Below are positions 37,256-45,873 of a stretch of 64,000 nucleotides of DNA, in pieces. Both the position numbers and the translations under genes were made by a program. The stretch is from CAVXXB01 sp963765585 (GTDB taxonomy: Bacteria; Calditrichota; Calditrichia; JAJRVZ01): positions 248,001 through 312,000 of the forward strand of contig CAVXXB010000012.1 of assembly GCA_963765585.1 (NCBI GenBank). Reading direction: 5' to 3'. How positions within the stretch are numbered: position 1 is the first letter of the stretch; each line of letters begins with the position of its first letter. The notes under the pieces are model-generated. The model saw nothing but the letters and a program-made list of their open reading frames with translations, was not told where the DNA came from and did no database searches.

Positions 37256-38335
37256 ATGGCCCGAAAAATCTTTGAATATTCCAAGTGTACGAGGATCTTA
37301 TGGCAGATAAAACCACAAAAAAACAACTTCCCGGAATATTACGTTTCTTAATTAAACTTTTTCAAATCATCCTTTATATACCGATTCAAATAATCTTCAT
37401 TCCTTTTGCTATTATTGGACTAATAGATGGAATTTACAGGGAAATGGGAAAAAGCAAGAAACTGGGCGTCTCCTTCTCGGCAATTAAAGCGCTTCAGTAC
37501 AGGTGGATCATGCATTATTTTAACACCAGACCGGATCCCCTTTCTGTTGCGTTTATTAAAAAGTTTCCATGTGAATCACATTTTGGTTTGTGGTCAACTA
37601 TGGGAGCGCTTATCATTTCCCAACAGTTATTTGGCTTCACCACAAGGCTTGGAAAACTTGTTGAACCAGGTGAAGAGACCTTAGATTCCACAGCGGGCAT
37701 TCGGGTGCTTATGTTTGACAAGATAATGGAAAAATATGTTGATGAAATGGAGCAGATTGTCATTCCTGGAGTTGGTTTTGATCTAATCGCTTTGAAATTT
37801 ACAAAAGGAAAAGAAGTAAAGGTTTTTGAACTCGACCAGGTTAAAACACTAAATATTAAAGTTGAAACATTGAAAAAAGCCGGTATAAAGCATGATTGGA
37901 TCACCTATATCCCGGTTGATTATGCAAACGAATCCTGGGTTGATAAACTATTAGAAGTCTGGCTTTGATAAAACAAAAAAGACTTTATTCCTTTGGCAAA
38001 GTGTTTCTTTGTTTTTAGAAGTTGATATTGTCAAAGATACACTCAGGAAAATGGCAGATCTATGTGCAGACGGAAGTATCATCGCTCAAGACTTTTATTC
38101 CAAAGCATTCATATCAGGTGAAATTTCAAAATTGGCTAAAAGAAACATGGGTATGATAGAAAGAATGGGAGAGTCTTCGAAATTTAGTATAGATATGTCA
38201 GATGATGCTAAAGCGGCAGTTGAATCATTCCTAAAAGAATGTGGATTAAAAATGACAGAATATATTCAATTCGGTGAAAAACTAGATATCAAACCATTTT
38301 ACTGTATTGTTGAGGCTAAAAACTGTAAGTTATAA
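37256..38335 (+). CDS. Cassette gene: class I SAM-dependent methyltransferase (LCM/TIGR00027-like), frameshifted
   Basis: The joined product is about 355 residues. An N-terminal hydrophobic stretch (ILRFLIKLFQIILYIPIQII) precedes the methyltransferase domain: MFDKIMEKYVDEMEQIVIPG, GVGFDLIALKFTKGKEVKVF and ELDQVKTLN (SAM-binding acidic residue), then after a frame change near 37960 FLWQSVSLFLEVDIVKDTL and GSIIAQDFYS. The pattern is that of leucine carboxyl methyltransferase-like enzymes. A GGAGG sits 6 bases before ATG 37256, but that frame (MARKIFEYSK) also has to shift near 37283 to join YEDLMADK, so two indels are implied. Without repair translation could begin at ATG 37300. Cassette 5; substrate unknown. 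Confidence 0.7.
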
Positions 38336-38343
38336 GGAATAGC

Positions 38344-38399
38344 TCCTAACTTATTTCTGGAGCCGACGGCTACCGCTGCGGCGCATAATCGTGTTAGGT
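38344..38399 (+). other. attC-like site, 56 bp
   Basis: Left core TCCTAAC, right core GTTAGGT. The short centre gccgacggctaccgctgcggc is self-complementary. It is at the lower size limit of known attC sites. Confidence 0.65.
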
Positions 38400-38436
38400 G
38401 GCACATAAAATACAACTTTAATTGGGGAGAAAAATC

Positions 38437-39498
38437 GTGATTAGAGTGAAACAGAAGAATCGCTTTTTACAAGCTTTATTTATCTTATTTTTCTTTTCGA
38501 CATTTCTTTATTCGCAGATTGCAGTAACCCAATCAGAATTTTTAAAGGTTTTCACACCGGGAAATCCGATATATGCGATTCCGGGTGAAAGTGGTTTAAT
38601 TAACGTCGGAGATTATGAGGGATCAAATATTTATGATTTTAGTAATGTAAATATGGCGAACCAGTTCATATGGACTAATTATGAAGTCAGCCAAATTCCG
38701 GAGATGGCAAAACGGTATCCGTCCACGGCGACAACTTTTGGTGAAAGCCTGCAAAACATCGATGAATTCCCGATATTTTATTCAATTTCTGATTCAACCT
38801 TCCTGATAGGAGATGTGGCTATTGGAACTGGGAACAGGTTTATTCACTATACACCTTACGAATTATTTGCTCCTTTTCCGATCTCACAAGGTTACCTGCC
38901 AGTTGAGCAGGTATTAAATGTATATGATACCACATTTAGTTCAGATGGCCAGATTTTATCCACATATTTCTATAATGATTTTGTTGATGTGGAAATATAC
39001 GGTTATGGTACGCTTAAATTGCCAGGTAAAGAGTTAGAATGTTTAAGGATGAAGAGATCTTATTCCTGGTTCCAGTTTAAGGAATTTTTCTTTATAACAA
39101 GGGAGGGCGTACTTGTAGTAGTTTCTGATGTTGCTGAGAGTGAACCTGATACCGGGTATGTCTATGGTGATTATATTATACTCTCACCAGATTCGATTGT
39201 TAGTCATGTAGGCGTTAAAGAATACATTCCTTCGGAATTTAAATTAGATCAAAACTATCCAAATCCATTTAATCCTGTTACACGAATACAGTACAACATA
39301 CCGCACTCCGGTTTTGTCATATTAACTATCTATGATGCTCGGGGTAGATTGATTCAGACTTTAGTGAGAGAGTTTCAGACGAGCGGTAACTATTCAGTTA
39401 ATTTTGATGGTAGTCATCTTTCAAGCGGTATTTATTTCAGTAGATTTCAAGTCGGACATGATTTTCTGGATACAAAGAAAATGATACTAATGCGGTAA
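38437..39498 (+). CDS. Cassette gene: T9SS-exported protein of unknown function
   Basis: 353 residues. The GTG at 38437 has GGGGAG 8 bases ahead, so it is preferred over an in-frame TTG upstream. There is a signal peptide (FLQALFILFFFSTFLYSQ), then ~230 residues I cannot assign, rich in beta structure (NVGDYEGSNIYDFSNVNM, VDVEIYGYGTLKLPGKELEC). The C-terminus LDQNYPNPFNPVTRIQYNIP, YDARGRLIQTLV, SSGIYFSRFQ is a T9SS type A sorting domain. It is the only uninterrupted long gene between 33 and 42 kb. Cassette 6 of the array. Confidence 0.75.
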   Translation: MIRVKQKNRFLQALFILFFFSTFLYSQIAVTQSEFLKVFTPGNPIYAIPGESGLINVGDYEGSNIYDFSNVNMANQFIWTNYEVSQIPEMAKRYPSTATTFGESLQNIDEFPIFYSISDSTFLIGDVAIGTGNRFIHYTPYELFAPFPISQGYLPVEQVLNVYDTTFSSDGQILSTYFYNDFVDVEIYGYGTLKLPGKELECLRMKRSYSWFQFKEFFFITREGVLVVVSDVAESEPDTGYVYGDYIILSPDSIVSHVGVKEYIPSEFKLDQNYPNPFNPVTRIQYNIPHSGFVILTIYDARGRLIQTLVREFQTSGNYSVNFDGSHLSSGIYFSRFQVGHDFLDTKKMILMR

Positions 39499-39504
39499 AA
39501 TGCC

Positions 39505-39616
39505 ATTTAACACTGCAATGTAGCCACTCCTGACCTTCGTAGGGACAGACCGATTTCGGCTATGCTTCAAGACGTCCGGGAGAAATGCTCAACGCTGCAA
39601 TTGCCAGCCGTTAGGC
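39505..39616 (+). other. attC-like site, 112 bp
   Basis: Left core ATTTAAC, right core GTTAGGC, both perfect. The arms aacactgcaatgtagc and gctgcaattgccagccgtt are complementary with unpaired bases, as in attC. The centre shares cctgaccttcgt.gggacag and gctatgcttcaagacgtcc with 37080-37188. Confidence 0.75.
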
Positions 39617-39683
39617 TGAGGACCTACCCACGGAAAGTAGACACTTTACTGTATTTAACTTATTTTAGCGGTGGAAGTTACGC

Positions 39684-40339
39684 ATGGCACAAAATCAAAA
39701 AATAAAATACTACTCTCCAATGGAAGAGAAAATTAATATTATCTCTCATGTCATAGGTTTGATTTTGAGTGTTATTGCGCTCTTTCTTTTAGTCAGGCAT
39801 GCTACTTTAAATGGAAGTGGTATGCAAATTATTAGCTTTTCTATTTATGGGATTAGCCTGATAGTTTTATATGCGGCGTCTACTTTTTATCATAGTGCGA
39901 GAAATCCGGAATTAAGAACCAGGATGAGAGTTTTTGATCATGCATCAATTTATGTTCTTATTGCCGGTACGTATACACCTTTTGCTCTTATTACTCTAAA
40001 TGGACAGTTAGGATGGGTAATCTTTGGTTTAATATGGGGGATAGCTTGGTTGGCGTAATTTTAAAAATATTTTTCACTGGTAAATACAAGATAATTTCAA
40101 CATTAATGTACATATTTATGGGTTGGATGATAGTTTTTTTTATAAATCCATTAATCAATAGTTTATCGGGTAATGGGTTGATTTGGCTGTTTGCTGGTGG
40201 AATATCATATACCGTTGGCGCGGTCATATACGGTATTAAGAAAATTCAATTTAATCATGCTATTTTTCATGTGTTTGTTTTACTAGGTCACTTTACTCAT
40301 TTTGTATCTGTTTTTTTCTATGTTTTACCTTATGAGTAA
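39684..40339 (+). CDS. Cassette gene: HlyIII/PAQR-family membrane protein, frameshifted
   Basis: About 218 residues if joined, the normal family length, with seven membrane helices. The signature residues are present: ISHVIGLILSVIAL, YAASTFYHSARN (S-x-F-Y-H), RVFDHASIYVLIAGTYTPFA (D-H-x-x-I-Y-x-L-I-A-G-T-Y-T-P), MGWMIVFFINPL, FAGGISYTVGAVIYGIKK and HAIFHVFVLLGH (H-x-x-x-H...). The frame shifts near 40045 (GIAWL / VGVILKIFF). Metal-binding histidines lie on both sides of the shift, so neither part would work alone. The Shine-Dalgarno and leader match the methyltransferase cassette. Cassette 7. Confidence 0.82.
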
Positions 40340-40360
40340 AGCTTTGAGAAATAATCACCA

Positions 40361-40467
40361 AACAACACAATGTAGCGCATCCCGATCTTCGTCGGGACAG
40401 GCAACTTTCGCTAACTTCAAGGCGCCCTAGGACAGGGCCCAGCGTTACTAATTGCCAGCCGTTATAA
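40361..40467 (+). other. attC-like site, 107 bp
   Basis: aacaacacaatgtagcgc on the left; gcgttactaattgccagccGTTATAA on the right (core diverged). The centre carries cccgatcttcgtcgggacaggc, a hairpin shared with 37080-37188 and 39505-39616. Confidence 0.65.
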
Positions 40468-40595
40468 GCCTCACTCGCGGCACTGTTTAATATTACGGCC
40501 GGGTTATATGGAAATTGTCCACTTTGTGCAACATGTAATTTTAGAACTGTGTAATAAAGATTATAATTCTGAATTTTGCTGGGGGTGTGCTCATA

Positions 40596-42096
40596 GTGAA
40601 AGACTTTACAATTATCAGCATTTTGTTGCTTTTAGTAGCAATAACCATTAATGCACAGGAGATACTTGTTGCCACGGAAGAGGTCGTCAACTTAGAACCG
40701 GGACGACACCTGTTCATTGACGATTATCTCGTGGCGCAGTCCGATGGGCTCAAGTCCACCCTGCATCAGCCGGTCAAACTGGGTTCTCCAGTCCTCAAGG
40801 GCATGGGTTCGAACGATAACAATTTCCAACCTTACGCGACGGTTCTTTACGATGAGGAGCGGCGGCGCTTTCGGATATGGTACTGTAGCAGGAAGAACCG
40901 GGATGCGGGCGTTTACCTCTCTTACGCTGAGTCCGTGGACGGTATCAAATGGGAGAAGCCGTACCGGGAACTGTTTCAACTCTACGGTTTCGGTTCCTGC
41001 GTGGTTGATGATGGGCCTGCCGCAGAGAATCCCGAGAGACGTTACAAAATGATCTATTGGGAACTGGGTCGTCCCGATCGGCGCTATTACGACGATGCCG
41101 CGGCGGGAGTTGGCGTTGCCTTTTCACCCGATGGATTGAATTGGGTCCGGCATCAGCCTCATCCCGTGTTGCCGGATCTTTGGCCTCATAGTGTTAAAGG
41201 TGATCCCAACGGCAAGGGAAGCATCAAGTGGCGCGAATATGCCGCGGACATTGTCCATGCGACTTGGGATCCGATTCGCAATATCTACGTCGCTTATGTC
41301 AAAAGCTGGACCTGGCCGCCCGATGAATTTGGATATGTCTCCCCCACAAGCGATGGGATGGGCCGGCGTTTGGCCAGTATGACGACCAGTCCGGACTTCG
41401 TGCATTGGAGCAAACCGGTGCGTTGCTTCATTCCCCTCCCGGATGATTTTCCATCGATTGAGTTTTACGCCTGTCGGGCCAAACCGCGCGGGAACCAGAT
41501 GATCAATTTTGCCTGCATCCTGAACGAGGAGGTCGAGGGCTCCGGTGGCAGCGGAATTGGCTACACCGTGCTGGCTGTTTCCAACGACCTCGTTCACTGG
41601 AACCGCATGAAGGAGCCCTGGCTGCCGCACTCACCCGAAAACCCGGAGGCATCTGACCACGCCGTTGCCTGGGTGGCCGATGTGATAACCGTCGGAGACG
41701 AGGAGTTCATCTATTACGGTGGCTACTCGAGCGGCCATAAGAATTTCGATGATCGCACCATAAATCTCGCCCGCCTTCGCAAGGACGGCTTCCTCTCGCG
41801 CGACGCCGGGAAGGAAGGAGGTCGGTTGCTGACAAAGGTTCTTCGAATGAAAGGCGGAGCGTTGACAGTTAACGCTAGATGTTTCCGGCGTCCTCCGGTT
41901 ACGCGTGTTGGATCCTTCGGGCAAGCCATTGTCAGGGTTTGGCGAAGGAGAGATCGAACCGATCAGAGGCGATGCGACCGATCACGCAGTCAAGACCAAG
42001 GGTGATCTGGCCAGCCTCGCTGGTATACCCGTGCGTCTGGAGTTTTTCCTGCGTGACGCCGAATTCTATGGTTTTGAACTGCATGATACGAAATAG
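40596..42096 (+). CDS. Cassette gene: secreted five-bladed-propeller glycosidase-like protein, GC-rich, frameshifted
   Basis: About 499 residues if joined. GTG 40596 has GGGGG 10 bases ahead; a signal peptide (FTIISILLLLVAITINAQ) follows. Residues 30-420 resemble the GH32/GH43-superfamily propeller proteins common in Planctomycetota (start LEPGRHLFIDDYLVAQSDGL; repeats such as RRRFRIWYCSRKNRDAGVYL, SYAESVDGIKWEKP, AFSPDGLNWVRH). A one-base shift near 41877 separates LRMKGGALTVNA from SGVLRLRVLDPSGKPLSGF, the closing beta-sandwich. This gene is far richer in GC and GC-ending codons than its neighbours, a sign of transfer from a different donor. Cassette 8. Confidence 0.7.
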
Positions 42097-42160
42097 TTTT
42101 TCGGCATCATCGAGAGCCTTTTACGCCGTCCCCGTTAAATGGGATCTTCGACAAGGGAAT

Positions 42161-42185
42161 GCCGCTAATTGTCGTCCGGTATCAA
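42161..42185 (+). other. Degenerate attC right arm
   Basis: gccgctaattgtcgtccggtatcaac keeps the gccgctaattg arm but the core is GTATCAA, and no left half is clear. The remaining intergenic DNA up to 42447 holds only another weak arm at about 42405-42423 (attgccgaccGTTTAGC). Confidence 0.4.
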
Positions 42186-42447
42186 CCAGAAAGCCATTCA
42201 TTTCTGAAGGGCAAACCTGGGAGACAAACACCGTCACAATTACATTGCATATTATATTTCTTCCGGTGTGGTTGTTGGGGAAACAAAATTCCTTAAACTC
42301 ATACCTCATATTGGTATAAGTGGAATAAAGATGAGCGTTTGCGAAGGAGATAAAGATAAAGTTGAAGAAGATTTTTCAATGACTGAAACAGCAGTACAAT
42401 ATCAGCATTGCCGACCGTTTAGCTTGAGTGTTTAAGTGGGAAATATC

Positions 42448-42900
42448 ATGACAAAACAATTTGTTTTTCAGTTCTCATTTTTATGATTTTGTTTATTGTA
42501 TGCACTGAGAAAAACGATTTAACTACCACAGGTGAAATCAAGGATACTTATACAACCGATTATGTAATCATCAACGATTTTTGGAATCAAATCGATGTAC
42601 CCGTTGCAGACATACTCTCCCTGGCTTCTGACAAAATGTCAAACCTGTATATCAGCACACAAAACAATGGTATTTATCGATCAAACCAGAACAAGATATT
42701 CCGCAGATTCCGGTTCGACATGGTACACTGCAGATATATTTTATATGCCAAATTGTTCAGTCAAGTCATATTTTACGCTTGGATCCGGAGAAGCGTTCGC
42801 AGCAGGGAACTGCACGACGAATCATCAGGCGGGCTTTATAAAAGTACGAATACAATTCAGCATGTCCTTGAATGACAGTTTGCCTTACATTAGTATAGTA
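42448..42900 (+). pseudogene. Remnant of a propeller lipoprotein (Asp-box repeats)
   Basis: Starts MTKQFVFQFS, changes frame near 42480 and continues as MILFIVCTEKND, a lipoprotein signal with the cysteine in FIVC. Then VADILSLASDKMSNLYISTQ and NNGIYRS, a two-component-regulator/BNR-style propeller blade. A second frame change near 42700 is needed to read SADSGSTWY, a perfect Asp-box (S-x-D-x-G-x-T-W). The gene then ends after little more than two blades. It is short and doubly shifted, so I call it a remnant. Confidence 0.6.
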
Positions 42901-42933
42901 TTATCTGACTCACACTGACAAAAGCAGCCCAAA

Positions 42934-43932
42934 ATGAAAAAACCCTTTTTAGTTACTATTACCTTCGGGATATTCTTTCTCATTTTAATTCAAATGACCG
43001 GTTCACTGGTTGAATCCATATATATCCTCGATCTTATGAATAAATCCCTGGATGGGAAAGCGCTGGGCGTGTTGTTCTTCTTTTCGCCGGTTTTGTTTTT
43101 TTTCTATCGCAAAAAGCTACCCGTTCAGGCAGTATGGATTTTATTTGGACTGCTTTTCCTTGCCCGCGGCCTCACACCCTATTTGAATACACTGGAACGA
43201 ATGATCGCATCCGGGATCGGCACAGGCGCTGCATTGATGCTGTTTCCCATTCTGATGACCGCCAGGGTAAAAGATGATTCCAGTCCCGGCCTTTGGATCT
43301 CTGCCGGAGTCGCACTGGCGGTTGGATTTTCTGTTTTCCTGCGGACAATGTATTACGGCCTGGATTTCTCCCTTCTTCCGGAAGGCGCTTGGGCTGGCTG
43401 GGGATTAGGAATTGCATTGGCATATTTACTAAGCTTATTTGATTGGAAATGTCTTGATAAAGCACAAACCAACTCCAGACCTGTTACGCCGGCTGTAACC
43501 GGAATTTTTCTGGTTGTGGCTCTGGTATGGTTTGCTTTTTCTGCTCCATCGGTTATCGCGCGATGGACGGAAGGCGATTACAGATTAATCGTGGTGACAG
43601 TTAGCCTTCTGGCGCTGACTTGGGTCGGAGTATCATTATGCAGGGTGCGATGGATTGAAAATATATCCCCAGCATGGTTACTTATTTGGAACCTGTTGTT
43701 CACCTTGTCATTGATTTTGACTATCCTGGCCCATCAGGTTACCTTCCCACAAACACCGGATTCACCGGCCGTTGTGGTTGGTACTCCTACCTGGTTACAA
43801 CAGTTACCATTAGTTGTATTGCTACTCTTCCCGGTCATTTTTCTTGACCTGCGTGTCTTCATTTACCACATAAGGCAAGCAAATCCAGGCCCCCGCGATC
43901 TAATTCCCGGCATGCTGCTTGGGAACTCTTAA
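42934..43932 (+). CDS. Polytopic membrane protein, probable N-terminal half of the next gene
   Basis: 332 residues with about ten membrane helices (FLVTITFGIFFLILIQMTG, ALGVLFFFSPVLFFFY, AVWILFGLLFLARGL, and so on). It is not a clear transporter; no nucleotide-binding or substrate motifs. Its stop overlaps the next ATG by one base. In the last codons the sequence would continue smoothly into VVLIFIQIFTNVWSRV if one base were added or lost (LLG.LLMVV). I suspect that this and the next gene were one protein: a membrane domain fused to an exonuclease/endonuclease/phosphatase domain. Confidence 0.65.
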   Translation: MKKPFLVTITFGIFFLILIQMTGSLVESIYILDLMNKSLDGKALGVLFFFSPVLFFFYRKKLPVQAVWILFGLLFLARGLTPYLNTLERMIASGIGTGAALMLFPILMTARVKDDSSPGLWISAGVALAVGFSVFLRTMYYGLDFSLLPEGAWAGWGLGIALAYLLSLFDWKCLDKAQTNSRPVTPAVTGIFLVVALVWFAFSAPSVIARWTEGDYRLIVVTVSLLALTWVGVSLCRVRWIENISPAWLLIWNLLFTLSLILTILAHQVTFPQTPDSPAVVVGTPTWLQQLPLVVLLLFPVIFLDLRVFIYHIRQANPGPRDLIPGMLLGNS

Positions 43933-44906
43933 TGGTCGTTTTGATTTTTATACAAATTTTCACAAATGTATGGAGTCGTGTTGAGCCGGTAAGTCCATGG
44001 TTCAGGAATAAGTTCTGGCTGCCATATCTGTTGATGGCCGGGCTGATCACCTTGTTCATTGGACGCAAAGGCAAGCGTGCTTTGGATAAACCACTGGAAT
44101 CAAACAGCGCATATTCTTTGGGATGGTGGGTATTCCTTGTAATCGTTTTTTTAGGAACTGCAGGCAGTGCCCTGATTACCACTCGAGTCAAGACGTTTGA
44201 ACCCCGGAGCGACTCTATTGTAGTCATGACCTATAATATCCAGCAGGCAAATGATATTTTTGGTGAAAGATCTTACAAAGAACAGCTGGCACTTATCCGG
44301 CAGATTGATCCGGATATACTTGCTTTACAAGAATCATCCTCAAATCGCATTTCTTTGAACAATAATGATTTTGTACGCTATTATGCCGGGAAGCTGGGCT
44401 ACTATTCATATTATGGACCAACGACGATCACGGGTACTTACGGAACTGCGATATTATCAAAGTACCCTCTGCAAAACACACGCACGGTATATACATACAG
44501 TGACCAGGATGAGATTGGCACAGCAGAAGCAGAAATTAAAATAGATGGACAGATTTTCACAGTCTACTGCGTCCATCCCGATGGCTCGGACACGGCGAAG
44601 CTAGTATGGGCCAAATCACTTCTGGAGCGTTCAAAAGACAAATTAAATGTAATCATCCTGGGGGATTACAACTTGCGGGATTATGATGAAGCCTATAAAT
44701 TGATTGCCAGGGTGTATGCAAATGCCTGGATAAGCGTATATCCTTCCCAAATTGGCTCTGATGGGACAGATATATCCGGCACAAACCGTGTCGACCACAT
44801 TTTCCTTTCTCAATCACTGATGGTACGTAATACGGCTTATATTCTGCCGCCCGAATCTGCCACCGATCATCCTGTCCATTGGGCTGAAATAATATGGAAG
44901 AAATAG
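43932..44906 (+). CDS. Endonuclease/exonuclease/phosphatase (EEP) family protein
   Basis: 324 residues. The N-terminal ~95 residues hold two or three membrane helices; the rest is an EEP domain with MTYNIQQANDIFG, QIDPDILALQESSSN (catalytic glutamate), GTAILSKYPL, VIILGDYNLRDYDEA (D-x-N metal/catalytic block) and RVDHIFLSQSL...SATDHPVHWAEI (final D-H). The family hydrolyses phosphodiesters or phosphomonoesters (nucleases, sphingomyelinases, inositol phosphatases); the membrane anchor suggests an extracytoplasmic substrate. See the preceding gene for a probable original fusion. Confidence 0.85.
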   Translation: MVVLIFIQIFTNVWSRVEPVSPWFRNKFWLPYLLMAGLITLFIGRKGKRALDKPLESNSAYSLGWWVFLVIVFLGTAGSALITTRVKTFEPRSDSIVVMTYNIQQANDIFGERSYKEQLALIRQIDPDILALQESSSNRISLNNNDFVRYYAGKLGYYSYYGPTTITGTYGTAILSKYPLQNTRTVYTYSDQDEIGTAEAEIKIDGQIFTVYCVHPDGSDTAKLVWAKSLLERSKDKLNVIILGDYNLRDYDEAYKLIARVYANAWISVYPSQIGSDGTDISGTNRVDHIFLSQSLMVRNTAYILPPESATDHPVHWAEIIWKK

Positions 44907-45050
44907 CAAAAAGTCGAACCCGCCCTACGACATTTCAGGTCGTCGATGGTAGATCATCGGCGAACCGCTATGTTTTTAATACGAAAGTATAACTATGAAA
45001 GAACAATACTATCTTGATTTAGCAAAAGAATTAGAAGAAGGTTACGAAAT

Positions 45051-45472
45051 ATGAATACTTCCGGGAAGGAAACTAAGCGACTTGCCAAAGCATTGGAATC
45101 CTCCAGTTATTCATTAGCCTTGGTGCTGTCGCAGGAGGTTTGGGGCTTATTTTAGAACCAAGTGGAGCAAATTTTGGGATGCCTCTGGAAATGCTCAAAT
45201 ATTCTCCTTTTTCAGACTTTCTGATTCCCGGAATATTACTTCTACTTGTTAATGGTTTGGGGAGCATTGCAGGTAGCGTTTTAAGTTTCAGACTTAATCG
45301 CTACGCTGGATTGACCGCTTTTGCTTTGGGATCTTTCCTGGTTGCCTGGATCATAATTCAGGTATATTGGATTCATGATTTTCATTGGCTGCATGCATTG
45401 TATTTCAGCTTAGGAATAATAGAACTGATTTTAGGATATTTACTTCGAAATGCTTTGCGCGGTTTCAAATAA
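45051..45472 (+). CDS. Small four-helix membrane protein, frameshifted at the start
   Basis: The C-terminal part (GGLGLILEPSGANFGMPLEM, FLIPGILLLLVNGLGSIAGS, YAGLTAFALGSFLVAWIIIQ, WLHALYFSLGIIELILGYLL) is a small integral membrane protein with four helices, a type often seen next to DoxX-like proteins. The ATG at 45051 reads MNTSGKETKRLAK, then must shift near 45080 to join GILQLFISLGAVAG. The uninterrupted frame would have to start at a TTG (45140), inside the first helix. Function unknown. Confidence 0.55.
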
Positions 45473-45575
45473 TTGACATGTTGAAATCTACTTAATAACT
45501 TATGAAATATTGGGAATATATCAATATCTCATACGTAATTGCTTGATAAATCGATGCGCTTAAGGCTGTGTACGT

Positions 45576-45614
45576 CGCTAATTCAGCGTTCGGAGGCTGA
45601 ATTGGCGGCTAGGT
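45576..45614 (+). other. Compact hairpin with GCTAGGT core, possible short attC
   Basis: cgctaattcagc and gctgaattggcg pair almost perfectly around an 8-base loop; the 3' flank ggctaggtgtaac resembles an attC right core (GTTAGGT with one change). The left core is not convincing. The rest of 45473-45873 shows no gene. Confidence 0.45.
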
Positions 45615-45873
45615 GTAACAACCAACATTTATGAATGAGGGATAGCAATTTTGACTGATTTACCGATTACTTTGTGTGCATCATCATCTGTATAATTTCC
45701 ATCTATTTTTTCTCACAGGAAATAATAAACACGCTGATTTTACGCGTCAATATTTATCCTATTTATGGTAACATTATTGTTTGTTGGCTTGACTTACCAT
45801 TCTTTGAACACAAAATATCTATCCTTGTAGTGGCTGACTTCTTTCGTATCCCTACAAAATCAGGAGGTACTAA

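Noticed and set aside
44907..45050. attC-like site between the EEP gene and the small membrane gene
   Set aside because: It contains ctacgacatttcaggtcgtcg, a small hairpin, but no core pair.
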